A stretch of 64,000 nt of DNA from Vigna angularis (taxonomy: Eukaryota > Streptophyta > Magnoliopsida > Fabales > Fabaceae): NCBI RefSeq assembly GCF_016808095.1, contig NC_068976.1:5241001-5305000 (forward strand), written 5' to 3'. Positions within the stretch are counted from its first letter, which is position 1. Every line of letters starts with the position of its first letter. Below the pieces are notes generated by a model that did no database searches, had not been told where the DNA came from, and saw nothing but the letters and a program-made list of their open reading frames with translations. The position numbers and the translations under genes were made by a program. This document shows, piece by piece, positions 1 through 10,222 of the stretch.

Positions 1-440
1 ACATCCAGCCATGCTCTCATGTGTCAGACATCACGACACATAGAGCCATCTTCCTATACTGTGTGCTCAGAGGACTTAATACTAATGTGGGGCAAGTTAT
101 AGCAAATGAAATTAAACAATGTGCCCATGCTGCTAGTATCCATTGGAACGTCCAAGGAAAGAGATTGATGCCTCACCCAGTACTACATGCTGGATGAGGC
201 AGGAATCCCTATGCCATCACCACAACCTCCTAGGCGTCATAGGGGAGCACCACAACAGGCTCATATGTCTCTAATGGAGGCATTGTATAGAGGAGAACAG
301 GCGTTACTGATGACCCTGACTTCTGCCTTTCTTGAAAGACAATTCATGTCTTAGGTGGACTTCATGGCCCATGTTGCATGGCCTACAGATCCAGCTCAAG
401 CTAGTGGAGAAGCTGGAGGCTATGGAGGAGGATGTTGATT
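1..440 (+). pseudogene. Putative plant transposon protein domain (PF20167-like), broken
   Basis: Frame 3 from base 15 to about 175 reads a coherent stretch containing RAIFLYCVLRGLNTNVGQ and then NEIKQCAHAAS, which resembles the 'putative plant transposon protein' domain carried by legume Ty3-type elements. The reading then moves to frame 1 (from 187), continuing with MPSPQPPRRHRGAPQQAH and a short hydrophilic tail, with a stop near 351. At least one frameshift and one stop make it non-functional. The N-terminus lies outside the window. The exact clade is uncertain. Confidence 0.5.
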
Positions 441-476
441 CTAATGACAACAAAGGTTGATTTGCTGGAGAGCATC

Positions 477-899
477 TGTAACGCCCCGACAACTTACAAG
501 GAATATTGACTACCCCCACACATCAACACGAGGCTTTCCAATGTGCTTTGTCCTCACTCGCACACTTTCCGGGAAAACTTCCCAAAAGGTCACCCATCCC
601 TAAATTACTCCAGGCTAAGCACGCTTAACCATGGAGTTCTTATGGGTTAGGCTACCGAAAAGCAAATGCATTTTGGTGATATGAGTAGCCAAATCAATCC
701 CTTTAAGCTATCCTTCAACTATATAGTCTCATACCTATACAGTCTCTAGATCCCTCTCATTTTGGTGTATGTTCGATTCATCCATGTGTCCCTTCCACTG
801 GAAGCCTGCCAGGAGCCGCTCCTTGTTTGTGCCCCTTGCACTTCGTGCCTTTTTGCACCGGCGATCACTCCCTGCCCTCGTCAGTGCCCGGGTGTCACA
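477..899 (-). mobile_element. Cassandra (TRIM) solo LTR
   Basis: A 423-bp unit bounded by TG (477) and CA (899). It begins tgtaacgccccgac on the plus strand and ends gggtgtcaca. On the minus strand it holds a 5S rRNA-derived segment (571-650), the hallmark of Cassandra terminal-repeat retrotransposons in miniature. Flanks are gcatc (472-476) and acatc (900-904), a 5-bp target-site duplication with one mismatch. No second LTR or internal domain is present, so it is a solo LTR. Orientation is set by the sense of the 5S-like segment. A paralogous uninterrupted copy of the target lies about 40 bp downstream (around 926-947). Confidence 0.88.
571..650 (-). promoter_or_regulatory. 5S rRNA-derived Pol III promoter segment in Cassandra LTR
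   Basis: Read on the minus strand this matches the 3' two-thirds of plant 5S rRNA. It has an A-box-like GGTTAAGCGTGCTTAG followed by GGGATGGGTGACC and TTGGGAAG, corresponding to the intermediate element and C box. The match stops outside these control elements. In Cassandra this segment is reported to be transcribed by RNA polymerase III; activity of this copy is not shown by sequence. Confidence 0.85.
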
Positions 900-2283
900 A
901 CATCTACTGATGGCTGCTGGATATGATTTGCTAGGGAGCATCTATTGATGGATGCTATTTTAACAGGATTTTTCTTTTGTTCTATTTTTATGAAATTGTG
1001 AACTTTTAAAGTTGATTAATATGTACTGTTCTTGGCCTAATTAATTATGCTTGAATGGTTTGGTTAATGTGTTTGTGATGAGTAATGTTATCTTGTGCTA
1101 CTTTATTGTGTTGAATGATGTTGAGATGATGCATGGTCTAGTCTTATAGACAGGTGGTTGCTCATGATTGTTAGAAACTGATGCATGATTTCATTTGTGG
1201 TTAATTTGTTGGGCAAAATGTTATTAAACTGTGGAACTTGAGTTAGCCTATGAGAGATTACGCTCTAGAGTTTTTGATTGATTGAATGCTATTGCTTTGG
1301 AAACCTGATTAATTTTTCCTAATTTTCTATGATTGAACCACTTGCTTGCTCGTTACACATGATCAAGGCCATGTTTTCTTTTCCCTTAGAGCCAATGCCA
1401 ATAGGTGAACCCAAAAAAGAACAATGTTTCTCTTTATCCTTTGAACCTTGAGCCTAAAGTTGAAAGTTGAAAAACCCTTTTTGAAATCCTTACCTTAAGT
1501 TAAGTAGAGTATGTTTTTATGGTAATGGAGAAGGGTTCAAGTTTTGGGTTGGGAGAAACCGGAAAGAACTTTGTGAAATTCATTAAAGAGCATTGAGAAA
1601 AAGCAAAAGAAAAGAAAATAAAGAAAAGAAAAGGTTAAGCTCAATGCAAGTAAAGTTGAGAATAAGTTCAAAATTGGTTTCGCACATAAAAGAAGAAAGA
1701 AAGTTGATTGTTAATGAGAATAAATGAGTTGTGCACTCTCTTAACTCAAGGATTTTGTTGTCTAGAAAAACTAATTGTCTTCTTAGCCCGGTCTCAATAC
1801 AAGCCAAAAAAAGTCCTTGTGATGGTAACTTGTTTGTAAGTGTGTTGGATATGTGGTTAAATAAAAGGCAAAGTTGATTCATGTTACATTGTGATAGTAG
1901 AGTGTAAGAGTGTCACCTTACTATACACCTGTGAGTTTGAGTGGAACACTTTAGAGTGCTTGAGTGAAACATTTTTGAGTGCTTGAGTGAAACACTATTG
2001 TTGGTGAGGAATAGTTCCATGCATTATAGGATAACATTCTTGCCTGACTGTTGATCATTCATCAGTTTGCATCTGCTATATATTGTGAATATGTGAGAAC
2101 CACAGTTGAGCTTGTTGACTAATGTATCAATCCATCTTGACTGATATTTTTATGATAAGCAGTTATGAGTGATTACTTGTCCTAGAAGAAAGTGCTCTAT
2201 GATATGTTGAACCATTGAAGTGTTGTTTAGGCTGAGTCACATGTTGTTTTGCTTGAGCACAAGCAACGTTTCAAGTTTGGGGT
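900..2283 (+). other. Non-coding 3' internal region of the Athila-like element
   Basis: No convincing coding region. It begins with a short locally duplicated stretch (atttgct..gagcatct). It continues as TG-rich, AT-biased sequence with phrases common in legume Athila-type elements (gagccaatgcc..., gaaccttgagcc, ttgaaatccttacc) up to the 3' LTR. It probably corresponds to the env-like or non-coding space between pol and the LTR. Confidence 0.45.
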
Positions 2284-4234
2284 TGTGATAACGGTTGATT
2301 TCACCGTTATTTGGGATTAAATTTGGATAATAAATGAACCCTTTTTGACTTAGAAGCTTGCTTGTTCTCTTGTTTTTAGCTTAGTTTGGTGAATAAGAGA
2401 GTTGAGGTTATACTTGAAGATTTTATCACTAAATTCCCTTGATTTTGTAGGAAACTAGGATGAATTGGAAGAGGAGTTAAATGTCATGAAGTTGGAACTC
2501 AGAAAGGACAGAAAAAGCACCAGAAGAGAAGGTTGTTGAAGGTCGCAGGACGCTTGGGCGCCCTTTTCTAGGGCACTCAGCGCAGGATGCCTTGGATTCA
2601 CGCTTGAGCACCCTTTCAGGGACGCTGAGCGCCAGTCTTCAAGTAACGTTTCGTGATATGGACACATACGAGGAAACCTAGATCTCGAGAATTTCTCCCA
2701 AAAGCAATATTGCCCAAGGATGGGGATAGGAGATTTGGTCATCTTAAGCTTCTAATCGTAATGCAGAATTAATTATTAGGGATGCAAGGGATTGTGGTCT
2801 AGTAATTAAGGATAGACTTTCTTCGTCGAGGGATCGGGTTTTAAGTACTTTAGAAAGTGACGTTAACAATTGAATGAAGAAGATGAATTCTTATATGCAT
2901 GAGAGTAAACAAGGTGAAATCTAAACCCCAACAACATACTCATCTCATAATTATGTCAAAGCGGGTGCAGCGAAATGGTTAGCGTGGAATAACAAACCAA
3001 GAGGGTTTTTAATACGAACGTGTGCCTTTTAATTTCTACTCAATTAAACTTGCCAAGCAAATAATAAAGACAAATAAAGAGGGTAAGGTTGAGAGAAATT
3101 TGCACCAATGATTTTATCCTGGTTTGGATCTTACCAATCCTACATCCAGTCGCTTATCTCAAAACAAGATAAACAGTTCACTACTCACAAAACAATTAAA
3201 AATTACAATCACAAAGAAACACTTTGTAAAATTTTAGAAACCTCCTCTCTTGTTAGCCCCAAGAGATAAAAGTCACTTCCCCTATAACCCACAAGGGATG
3301 AACACCTCCTTTGAATCTTAACAAAGGATGAACACCTTCTCCAAATGCTTCACGAAGGATGATAGGCTTTTAACTCAGCAACACCAACAACACTCAATCA
3401 CACTCCCTGTGAAAGTTCTCACTCTATGCCAACATGCCAAGTTCTCAAATCCACAACACAAGGGTTCAACAAACCCTAGAACACTTATCAACGCACACTG
3501 TAGATAAGATTTTCTGAAATACACTTATTTCATATTTTAGAATGAGAGTCCCAATTTGATTTATAGAGATCTCACTTAAGGATACCTCCAAAAATCCCCG
3601 TTGTCAACTAACTAATGTGTGATAATCAATTATCCACTTATGGTAATTAATTATGCATTTAATGAATGCACAACGGTAAAAAAAACTTGCTTAAAAATTC
3701 ACATAAATACTCATTGTAATCAATTATGGCAAGTCATAATTGATTACTGATAATCGATTATTATAAATTGATAATCAATTATCTTGAGTATAAAATGAGG
3801 TTTTCTAATTCAAAATTAAATTTTAACGCAACCTAAGGCAAACAATACATAGAATCAAATATAAACCACATCCTATACATAAATCTACTAAATTACAAAC
3901 TTTAATATAAAAACAAGTCTTCATGAAGATCTTCCTATAATAAGAGCACTTGAGACTTGACTTTGAGACATCATCAAAATTTCTGCTCTTCAGCTTTATG
4001 CTAACAAATTACAATATCATTCATTCACCTTTGTGTTTTTCTTTAATTGATCAAAAGTGCATTCATATTTACTTTCTTGTTTTTGCATTCAGAACTATAA
4101 ATTGTTCTTAAAAGTCTTAATAAGTTAAGAAATCACATGACTGTTTAGTGTCATGAGTCTTTTGAGAAACGATACTTGGTCTTACCAATTATTATTACTT
4201 GATAAGATTCGGTACACTTGCTGAGGTCTTAACA
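2284..4234 (+). repeat. 3' LTR of the Athila-like element (interrupted)
   Basis: Begins tgtgataacggttg and ends near ggtacacttgctgaggtcttaaca. Removing the 1053-bp solo LTR and one copy of its 5-bp target duplication leaves about 890 bp. The two halves join smoothly (…ctcataatta / caatatcattc…). The 3' end directly abuts the C-terminal codons of a minus-strand transposon ORF, showing that the element inserted into another element. Confidence 0.65.
2954..4006 (-). mobile_element. Sirevirus-like solo LTR (LTR-A) with target duplication aatta
   Basis: A 1053-bp unit starting TGTCAAAGC and ending GCTAACA on the plus strand. It is flanked on both sides by the identical 5-mer aatta (2949-2953 and 4007-4011). 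It carries the phrase tcctggtttggatc…cctacatccagtcgc, also found in modified form in the other two Sirevirus-like LTRs at about 7205 and 7890, which fixes the minus orientation. It has AT-rich AATCGATTA and TAATTGATTA motifs. Insertion is inside the Athila-like LTR, so it is the younger event. Confidence 0.88.
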
Positions 4235-4624
4235 CTCACTGCCCAATCGAAAGCCAACAATTTCCGCCCAGACTTCATTTGTAAACATTATATTAGTACC
4301 TTTTACTCTGGAACAGAATGTACGGTCATTGACCTTCAAGTTGGAGTAAAACACTCTTACCAACTCAAGATACCAAGGTTCGGCCATTTCCACAAATGTT
4401 TTCAGACCCTGTCTGCTAAGCCACCTTGGAAAGTTGAATCCTTCCCTTTTGAAGAAACTCAACTTTACATACTTGTGAGCAATAGTCTTTCTCATTTTCC
4501 AGGTATCCAGAAAATTTTGTTGAGCACTCTCATCACTTATCCACCCATCAAGGGTAGGTCCACGAAACATATTTTTCCTTCCAAGAGTTTTGACCCTTTT
4601 TCTTTGTGAGGACGAAGAAGCCAT
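4235..4624 (-). pseudogene. N-terminal fragment of a retroelement protein (PF20167-like)
   Basis: An open minus-strand frame begins at 4624 with MASSSSQRKRVKTLGRK and runs about 129 residues. It then meets the LTR end at about 4234, where a chance stop appears. It contains PWYLELVRVFYSNLKV and a following VKGTNIMFT segment, resembling the start of the 'putative plant transposon protein' domain of legume Ty3 elements. It is truncated by the Athila-like insertion. Proteins of this group usually continue for several hundred residues. It is in opposite orientation to the related fragment at 1-440. Confidence 0.55.
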
Positions 4625-5099
4625 GATTTCAGATATGAAGAGAATAATTTCCCAAATGGCTCAAAATATTGAGAAAGCTACGATTTCCAATTTGGAGGGA
4701 ACCCCAAAAATTTGAGTTTTCGCGCTAGTTAATACAATCGATTTCACATATCACACATTTAATTTTGTAACAAGCCCATTTAAAATTTTAGAAGAAGAAA
4801 AACCAGATAATTTTTTTTAATCGATTTTATTACTTTTGAAATCGATTCCATTTTTAACATAGTTTCACATAAAACAAAGAAATACATAGTGTCTAATCGT
4901 TTCAGTTATAGCCTAATTGGTTATAGTTCGTAAAATTAGTTATTCATTCAGAAGTGCATAATAGACAAATAATCAACAATCATACATACAAGATATATTC
5001 ATACACAGAAACTAATGATGCATGAATGCATGATTTGATACAAGATGTTACCACATAGTGTTACTCAAGTACTTTGATGTATTCCATTTTCAACTTATC
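4625..5099. other. AT-rich stretch between two minus-strand retroelement ORFs
   Basis: No ORF. It contains several ATCGATT motifs (about 4736, 4818 and 4843) of the kind seen in the nearby Sirevirus-like LTRs. It is probably leader or junk sequence between the truncated PF20167-like ORF and the truncated Sirevirus gag. The exact junction is not visible. Confidence 0.3.
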
Positions 5100-6870
5100 C
5101 TTGAGCACTGTCAGCTTGCTTGATTTCCTCACTTTCCTGCAAAACATTCAAATGATTTTGTTGCAGGTACCCAAATAATCTTGGGTCCTTTTTTGTTAGT
5201 CACAAGAGGTTGTTCTTTAGGAATCCATTTGTACTTTCCTCTTGGAACACCAACCTTCCTATAGTAACAATTTCTAACAGTTTGACCAATTGAATTGCAG
5301 TAAAAACAAGCATTGGTTACAGGTTTGCTTAAATCAATAAATTTCTTAGAATTTATTCTTTCACTCTTAGCCTTTTAACCAATTCCTTGCCTATTAATTG
5401 CTCTTCTTTGTGACCTTAATACAACATCCAAATTATCTCTACCAAGAGTGAATTTTGCTAATGTACTGGTGAGATATTCTATTTTTCCGACATGAGTAGG
5501 GCAATTAACACAATCTTTTTCTACAGTCTTGATCTCAGTTTTAACATTGTTAACAGATTGCAAAGCAAGATCAAGTTCCTTTTTAAGCTTTTCATTATCA
5601 TCTACAAGGTTATTGATTCGATATTCAAAGTCTCTTCTTTCAGAGTTTAATCGATTTACCTTGTATTGTAGTTTCATAGCTTCTGCATCCAGTTCTTGAT
5701 ATGTGCCTAGCAGCATGTAATACTTGACTTCAATTGGCTCATTCTCAAAATCGCTATCATTGCCTTCAGAACATACAAAACCATCCATGAAACACAAGTT
5801 TGACTCTTCCTCTACACTCTCATCATCATCACTGGATGAATTAGCATCACTGTTCTCCCAAGCAATGTAAGCTTTTCTCTACCTTCTTCTTCTCTTGTCT
5901 TGAGGATACTTTGCATAAGCCTTTTGTTTGTTCTTCAATTTTGGACACTCTGGCTTGATGTGACCATCCTTTCCACATTCATAACAAGTAACAGTAGTGG
6001 TCTTTGAGTTCCTTCTGCATCCTTTCAAGTTACCTGTAAGGTCAGTTGCAACTTTTCTATTTTTCATAAATTTGGTAAATTTCTTTACCATCATATTCAT
6101 AACCTCGTTTTCTGAAACTTCTGTATCTGAGTCTGCATCTATATCTATCTTTGTGGAGGTCTTTTTGCTGTAGCCATGAGTGCAATAGATTGTTTCTGTT
6201 CAATCTCTTCTTCTTCCTTCAATCTACCAAACTCCAACTCGTGTTCCCTAAGCTTACCAAAGAGTGTAGCCATATTCATGTTAGTTTAATCTTTAGATTC
6301 AGATATGGTTGTTACCTTTGGTTGCCAACTCCTGTTAAGGCTTTTTAGAATATTGATGTTGACTTCCTCCTTCTCAAAAGCTTTGCCGAGAGCCATCAAA
6401 TAGTTGACAATATGAGTAAACCTTTTTTGTACATCATATATGGTCTCACCAGCCTTCATCTTGAACATCTCATACTCTTGTACCAGGGAATTCTTCCTTG
6501 CTCTCTTGACTTCATCTGTTCCTTCGTGAGTAATTTCCAGTACTTCCCACATTTCTTTGCCAATCTTGCATTGAGAAACCTTGAAAAACACATCCATAGT
6601 AAGAGCAGAGGAATTAACATTTCTTGCTTTAACATCATAATGTGCTCTTCTATTTTCCTCTTGAGTCCACTCAGAAAAATATTTCGAAACAGATTTTCCA
6701 TTAATCAATTGAGTGGGTTCAAAGGGACCATTAAGAACAACATCCTACACACCTTTGTCCACTGACTCAAGAAAGATTTGCATTCTGATTTTCCAAAAAG
6801 CATACTTTTCACCAGCAAATAGAGGTGGTCTATTTGTGGATGCACCTTCACGAAGGTTTGAGAAACGAAA
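5100..6870 (-). pseudogene. Sirevirus (Ty1/copia) gag polyprotein, broken and truncated before pol
   Basis: Minus-strand frames collectively read a copia gag. About 6870-6700 is an N-terminal segment. 6708-6286 is a UBN2/gag-type domain (EENRRAHYDVKARN, VKRARKNSLVQEYEMFKMKA, ETIYDVQKRFTHIVN). 6100-5879 holds a CCHC knuckle CYECGKDGHIKPEC with a basic tail. 5797-5375 is a long charged coiled-coil-like segment. About 5310-5180 holds a second, degenerate knuckle (CFYCNSIGQTVRNC, His replaced by Gln) followed by KYKWIPKEQP and IWVPA. Long gag with two knuckles and a coiled coil fits Sireviruses. Frameshifts and stops occur, for example at about 6296 and between 6286 and 6100. No protease, integrase or reverse transcriptase follows; the element ends near 5100. 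Confidence 0.85.
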
Positions 6871-6941
6871 TCCATTTTAGGATCGAGTAATCGATTATAC
6901 AAAAAGAGTAATCAATTTGTTTTTCAAATAACTTTTTAAAA

Positions 6942-6958
6942 CCAGCTCTAGTACCAAT
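6942..6958 (-). other. Primer-binding site of the Sirevirus
   Basis: On the minus strand, immediately after the 5' LTR end (CTTTAACA), the sequence reads ATTGGTACTAGAGCTGG. This is close to the TGGTATCAGAGC site complementary to the initiator methionine tRNA used by plant copia elements. Confidence 0.75.
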
Positions 6959-9876
6959 TGTTAAAGTTGATGGAATTTGTTTCTCAACACCGAGGTGGTC
7001 CACAAGGAAGAGTTGACACCATCTTCAAGGATGACTTTAACTCTCTTGAAAGTGCTTGACCATGACTAAGGGATTTTCCATCAAATGATGTTCTTGAAAC
7101 CTTTCTTGCACAACAATCAAACGTGTGCAGTAAAACATGATGCGAAAATGTGAAAGCAAATGTAGATGTAAAGAGATAGGGAGAGGAAAAACAAACTCAG
7201 TTTTTATACTGGTTCGGCCTCAATGCCTACATCTAGTCACCCTTCCAATCAACCTTAGATTAGAGTATTACAGCTAAGGCTTTACAGAGCAACTCTCAAA
7301 TGTAAACACCTCACAAACTCTTAATCAAATATAGAACAACAAAACCTGCCAACACAGAACAACCCGTCCTGTTGCAGCAAACCCTTTGAAATATCCCCTC
7401 TCAAAGTCAAGAGTACACCACTCTTCTTCCTGACGTCATACGTACAGGAAAACGACAAATCCAAGATTGCAAGTCTTCTCTCCTAATCTCCCAAAATGCA
7501 CCTTCAATTGTGCCAAAATGATCAGTCTTTGTAGTCTAGTAATCTTCTTCAAGATTTGTCAAAACTCTCACGCTCTTGATTCTTGGAGCTTTTTATCAAT
7601 CTGTAAAATCTCTCAAAATGAATTCAATCAGATATGAAAATGTAAGTATGATCAATCGTTACTGTTAAAAAAGAAGTTCTTAGTTTCTAACACCAAGAGG
7701 GGGGGAGGGTGAATTGGTGATGCGTAAAAATGTTTGCTTTTAAGATCTTTTTCGCAAAGTAGGATGTCTTTGGACTTTTCTTGAAACACAAGTAAATTTT
7801 TATGCAATGAAATAGTACGCTTAATCGAATGCAATGACAGGTTAATCGACTATATGCAGAGATAGGAAAGAGAAAATTCAAACATTATTTTTATACTGGT
7901 TCGGCCAAGCCTACATCCAGTGTCCTTCCAGTCAACCTGAGTTGGACGCCAATGCACTATAAAGATATAAGTTTTTACACCAAGGTTTTTACAGCGACCT
8001 CACGTCAAAATGTAAAACACCTCTCTAATCCACTAATCTAATATAGGCAATACAAATTAGACACGCAACAAGAACAGTCCTCTTTTGCTGTCAACCTCTT
8101 TGAGACACCCTCAAAGTCAAGAACCTAGTTCTTCTTCCTGTATACATCACATGGAATTCTAGAAACTCTAAGCTATTGCCAAAGCTTTCCTGATCACATA
8201 GAAAACACCCTTGTGTGCAGTAGGATTAGACGTTTCCAAAACAGATCAACCTTGCTATGCAAGAAACCTTCAAGACTTCGATCACCACTGTCGTTCTTGG
8301 TTCTTGGAGCTTTTCTCTCTTCTGTAAGATATTACTGATTTCACTGAAAGGATATGAAAGTGTTAAGTTCAATTCTTCTTATAGAAATCAATTCATGCGT
8401 CAATATATAGAATAACATAAAACATATGTGTTTTAATCGATTTGACTATTAATGTAGTCGAATACATTTGACAGTTGTAACAAAATAATAACAGTCAAAT
8501 ACATTATTTGAAAGCACATTTAATGTAATCGATTCATAGTAAATGTTTGGTCAACATATTTAAAAATATGACCGTTGTGACAGTTATGTCAAGCATTTAA
8601 TCAGTTTTCAAATCAACAACTAACTTAGTCGAATACAAGTTGCATACAATCGATTAAGTAAAAATACTTAGCACATTTTTGAAAACTTTTCTTCACAAAA
8701 TCCATCACAGCACATTTGAAAAGTATTTGTGCAAACATACGAGTTTTAATCGATTTCATCAATAATGTAATCGACTTAAAACTGTTGTTCTGCCACACTT
8801 CAAAGTTCAAACATAAGTGCTTGTGGTTTTTCATTTCCGAAACCTCATGTTATGCATACACAGATAAAGTCACATATTAAACACAGTGGTATGCTTTGAT
8901 CAACAAAATATGTTCACAAACATGCTTTACAAATGCAACACATTAAGCATATAAGCATGTAACATGTAACATAGTACAACCACATGAGTTTTTATTAACT
9001 ATGTGTTGTCATCATCAAAAACACAGATATCACTGAGATTGTCGGTTCAGCTAAACTTGTGCTCCCCCTATCAACAATCTCAACAGTTACATATTTTCAA
9101 ACAATGCGTCAATATATAATTTATATTAATCCTGACGCAAACTAATTGATTAACTCACTTATGTAATCGGTTTCATTAGACAGATGAAACAAAAATACAA
9201 CTAATTCAGCTCCTAATTGAATACACCATTAATGCAATCGATTCTCATTAAATGTTGGTCAAACATATTTAAAATTATGACCGTTATTACAGTTATGACA
9301 AGCATAAGTCAATTTTCAAACATAACAGACTTAATTGAATACACAAATCATGTAATCGATTAAGTTTTAACACTTAGAATATTTTTGAAAACTTTTCTTT
9401 CTAAAAACACATCACAACACATTTGAAAAAGATATGTGCAAACATACGAGTTTTAATCGATTCACCAACTAATGTAATCGATTTAAAACTAGTTGTTTTT
9501 GCCTTAGTTCAAAACTCAAGTTGTCTAATGACTTTAATTGATTATCACAACATTGTAATCGATTAAATCATTCAAATATGCTTTTGTGCATGTGGTTTTC
9601 ATATCACAAAAACATACATTTTGCATACACAAATATAATCACTTCACAAACACAATAGTATGCATCAATCAACACAGTATGTCCAACAAATGTGATAAAC
9701 ACAGTATGTGCATATTACACAGTAAGCATGTACACATTCAACGTATAACCCAATTACAGAAACATTTTGTTGTGACATGACAACATTCATGTGTTGTTAT
9801 TATCAATGTGTTGTCATCATCAAAAACCAACATATAGGGATTGGGTTCAACTAACATAAGGCTCCCTCGATCAACA
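6959..9876 (-). repeat. 5' LTR of the Sirevirus (LTR-B), split by LTR-C
   Basis: On the minus strand it starts TGTTGATCGAGGGAGCC at 9876 and ends CTTTAACA at 6959, next to the primer-binding site. It consists of 6959-7662 and 9091-9876, plus the 1423-bp insertion and one target copy. That leaves about 1.49 kb, similar to the inserted LTR. It contains the conserved tactggttcggcc…cctacatc phrase (about 7205) and several AATCGATT motifs. Confidence 0.82.
7663..9085 (-). mobile_element. Sirevirus-like solo LTR (LTR-C) inside LTR-B, target duplication gttac
   Basis: Bounded by TGTTAAAAAAG (7663) and CTCAACA (9085), flanked by identical gttac at 7658-7662 and 9086-9090. It has the Sirevirus LTR landmarks: accaagaggggggg…tgaattggtg near 7692, tactggttcggcc near 7891, and the GGGGGAGCACAAG stretch at its 5' (minus) end. 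Its right half is an obvious direct repeat of 9091-9876, for example the shared segment gtgcaaacatacgagtttta. A solo LTR implies earlier full insertion and LTR-LTR recombination. Confidence 0.9.
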
Positions 9877-10222
9877 TTTGTATTTGTGTGTTTGTGAATG
9901 AAATTATCGAAGATGATCGTATAATGTGTTATATGTGAGCAGATGATATTGCACATGTTCCAAAGGCATGATAGATTTGTGAGATGATGGGGGAAAATTT
10001 GGGTTTCTTTAAAAATTTCTTTTGGCATAGACTTTTGAAATAAAGTAATAGTAGTTGTTTATTTCCTTAGTCATTGTAATTACTTTTGGAATAATGTAAT
10101 TGGTCAAGGCTTTTAGAACTATTATGTTTTGAATAAATTATGCATGTTGAAAGGTTAAGGCATTTGAAAAATATGTTTTCGTGCTATGATAAAGTTTTAA
10201 CATTTATCGATTTTTGGAAACC
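9877..10222. other. Flanking AT-rich sequence, no gene seen
   Basis: Short open frames only, without family resemblance. It lies between the Sirevirus LTR end and a Ty3-type LTR. Confidence 0.4.

Larger units (their letters stand above)
1..4234 (+). mobile_element. Ty3 (Athila-like) retrotransposon, 3' part with 3' LTR
   Basis: Plus-strand 3' portion of a long Ty3-type element. It contains a decayed coding segment (1-440), a long non-coding 3' region (900-2283) and a 3' LTR from TGTGATAACGG at 2284 to about 4234, ending in AACA. The text just before 2284 (caagtttggggt) resembles the 3' region of legume Athila/Calypso elements. The LTR contains GC-rich gcgccc/gctgagcgcc stretches typical of Vigna/Phaseolus elements. 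Later insertions are a Cassandra solo LTR (477-899) and a Sirevirus-like solo LTR (2954-4006). The 5' end is outside the window, so its target-site duplication cannot be checked. Family assignment comes from remembered similarity. Confidence 0.6.

Noticed and set aside
4199..4609. 136-residue plus-strand ORF
   Set aside because: Shadow of the minus-strand retroelement ORF; spans the LTR junction and shows no family features.
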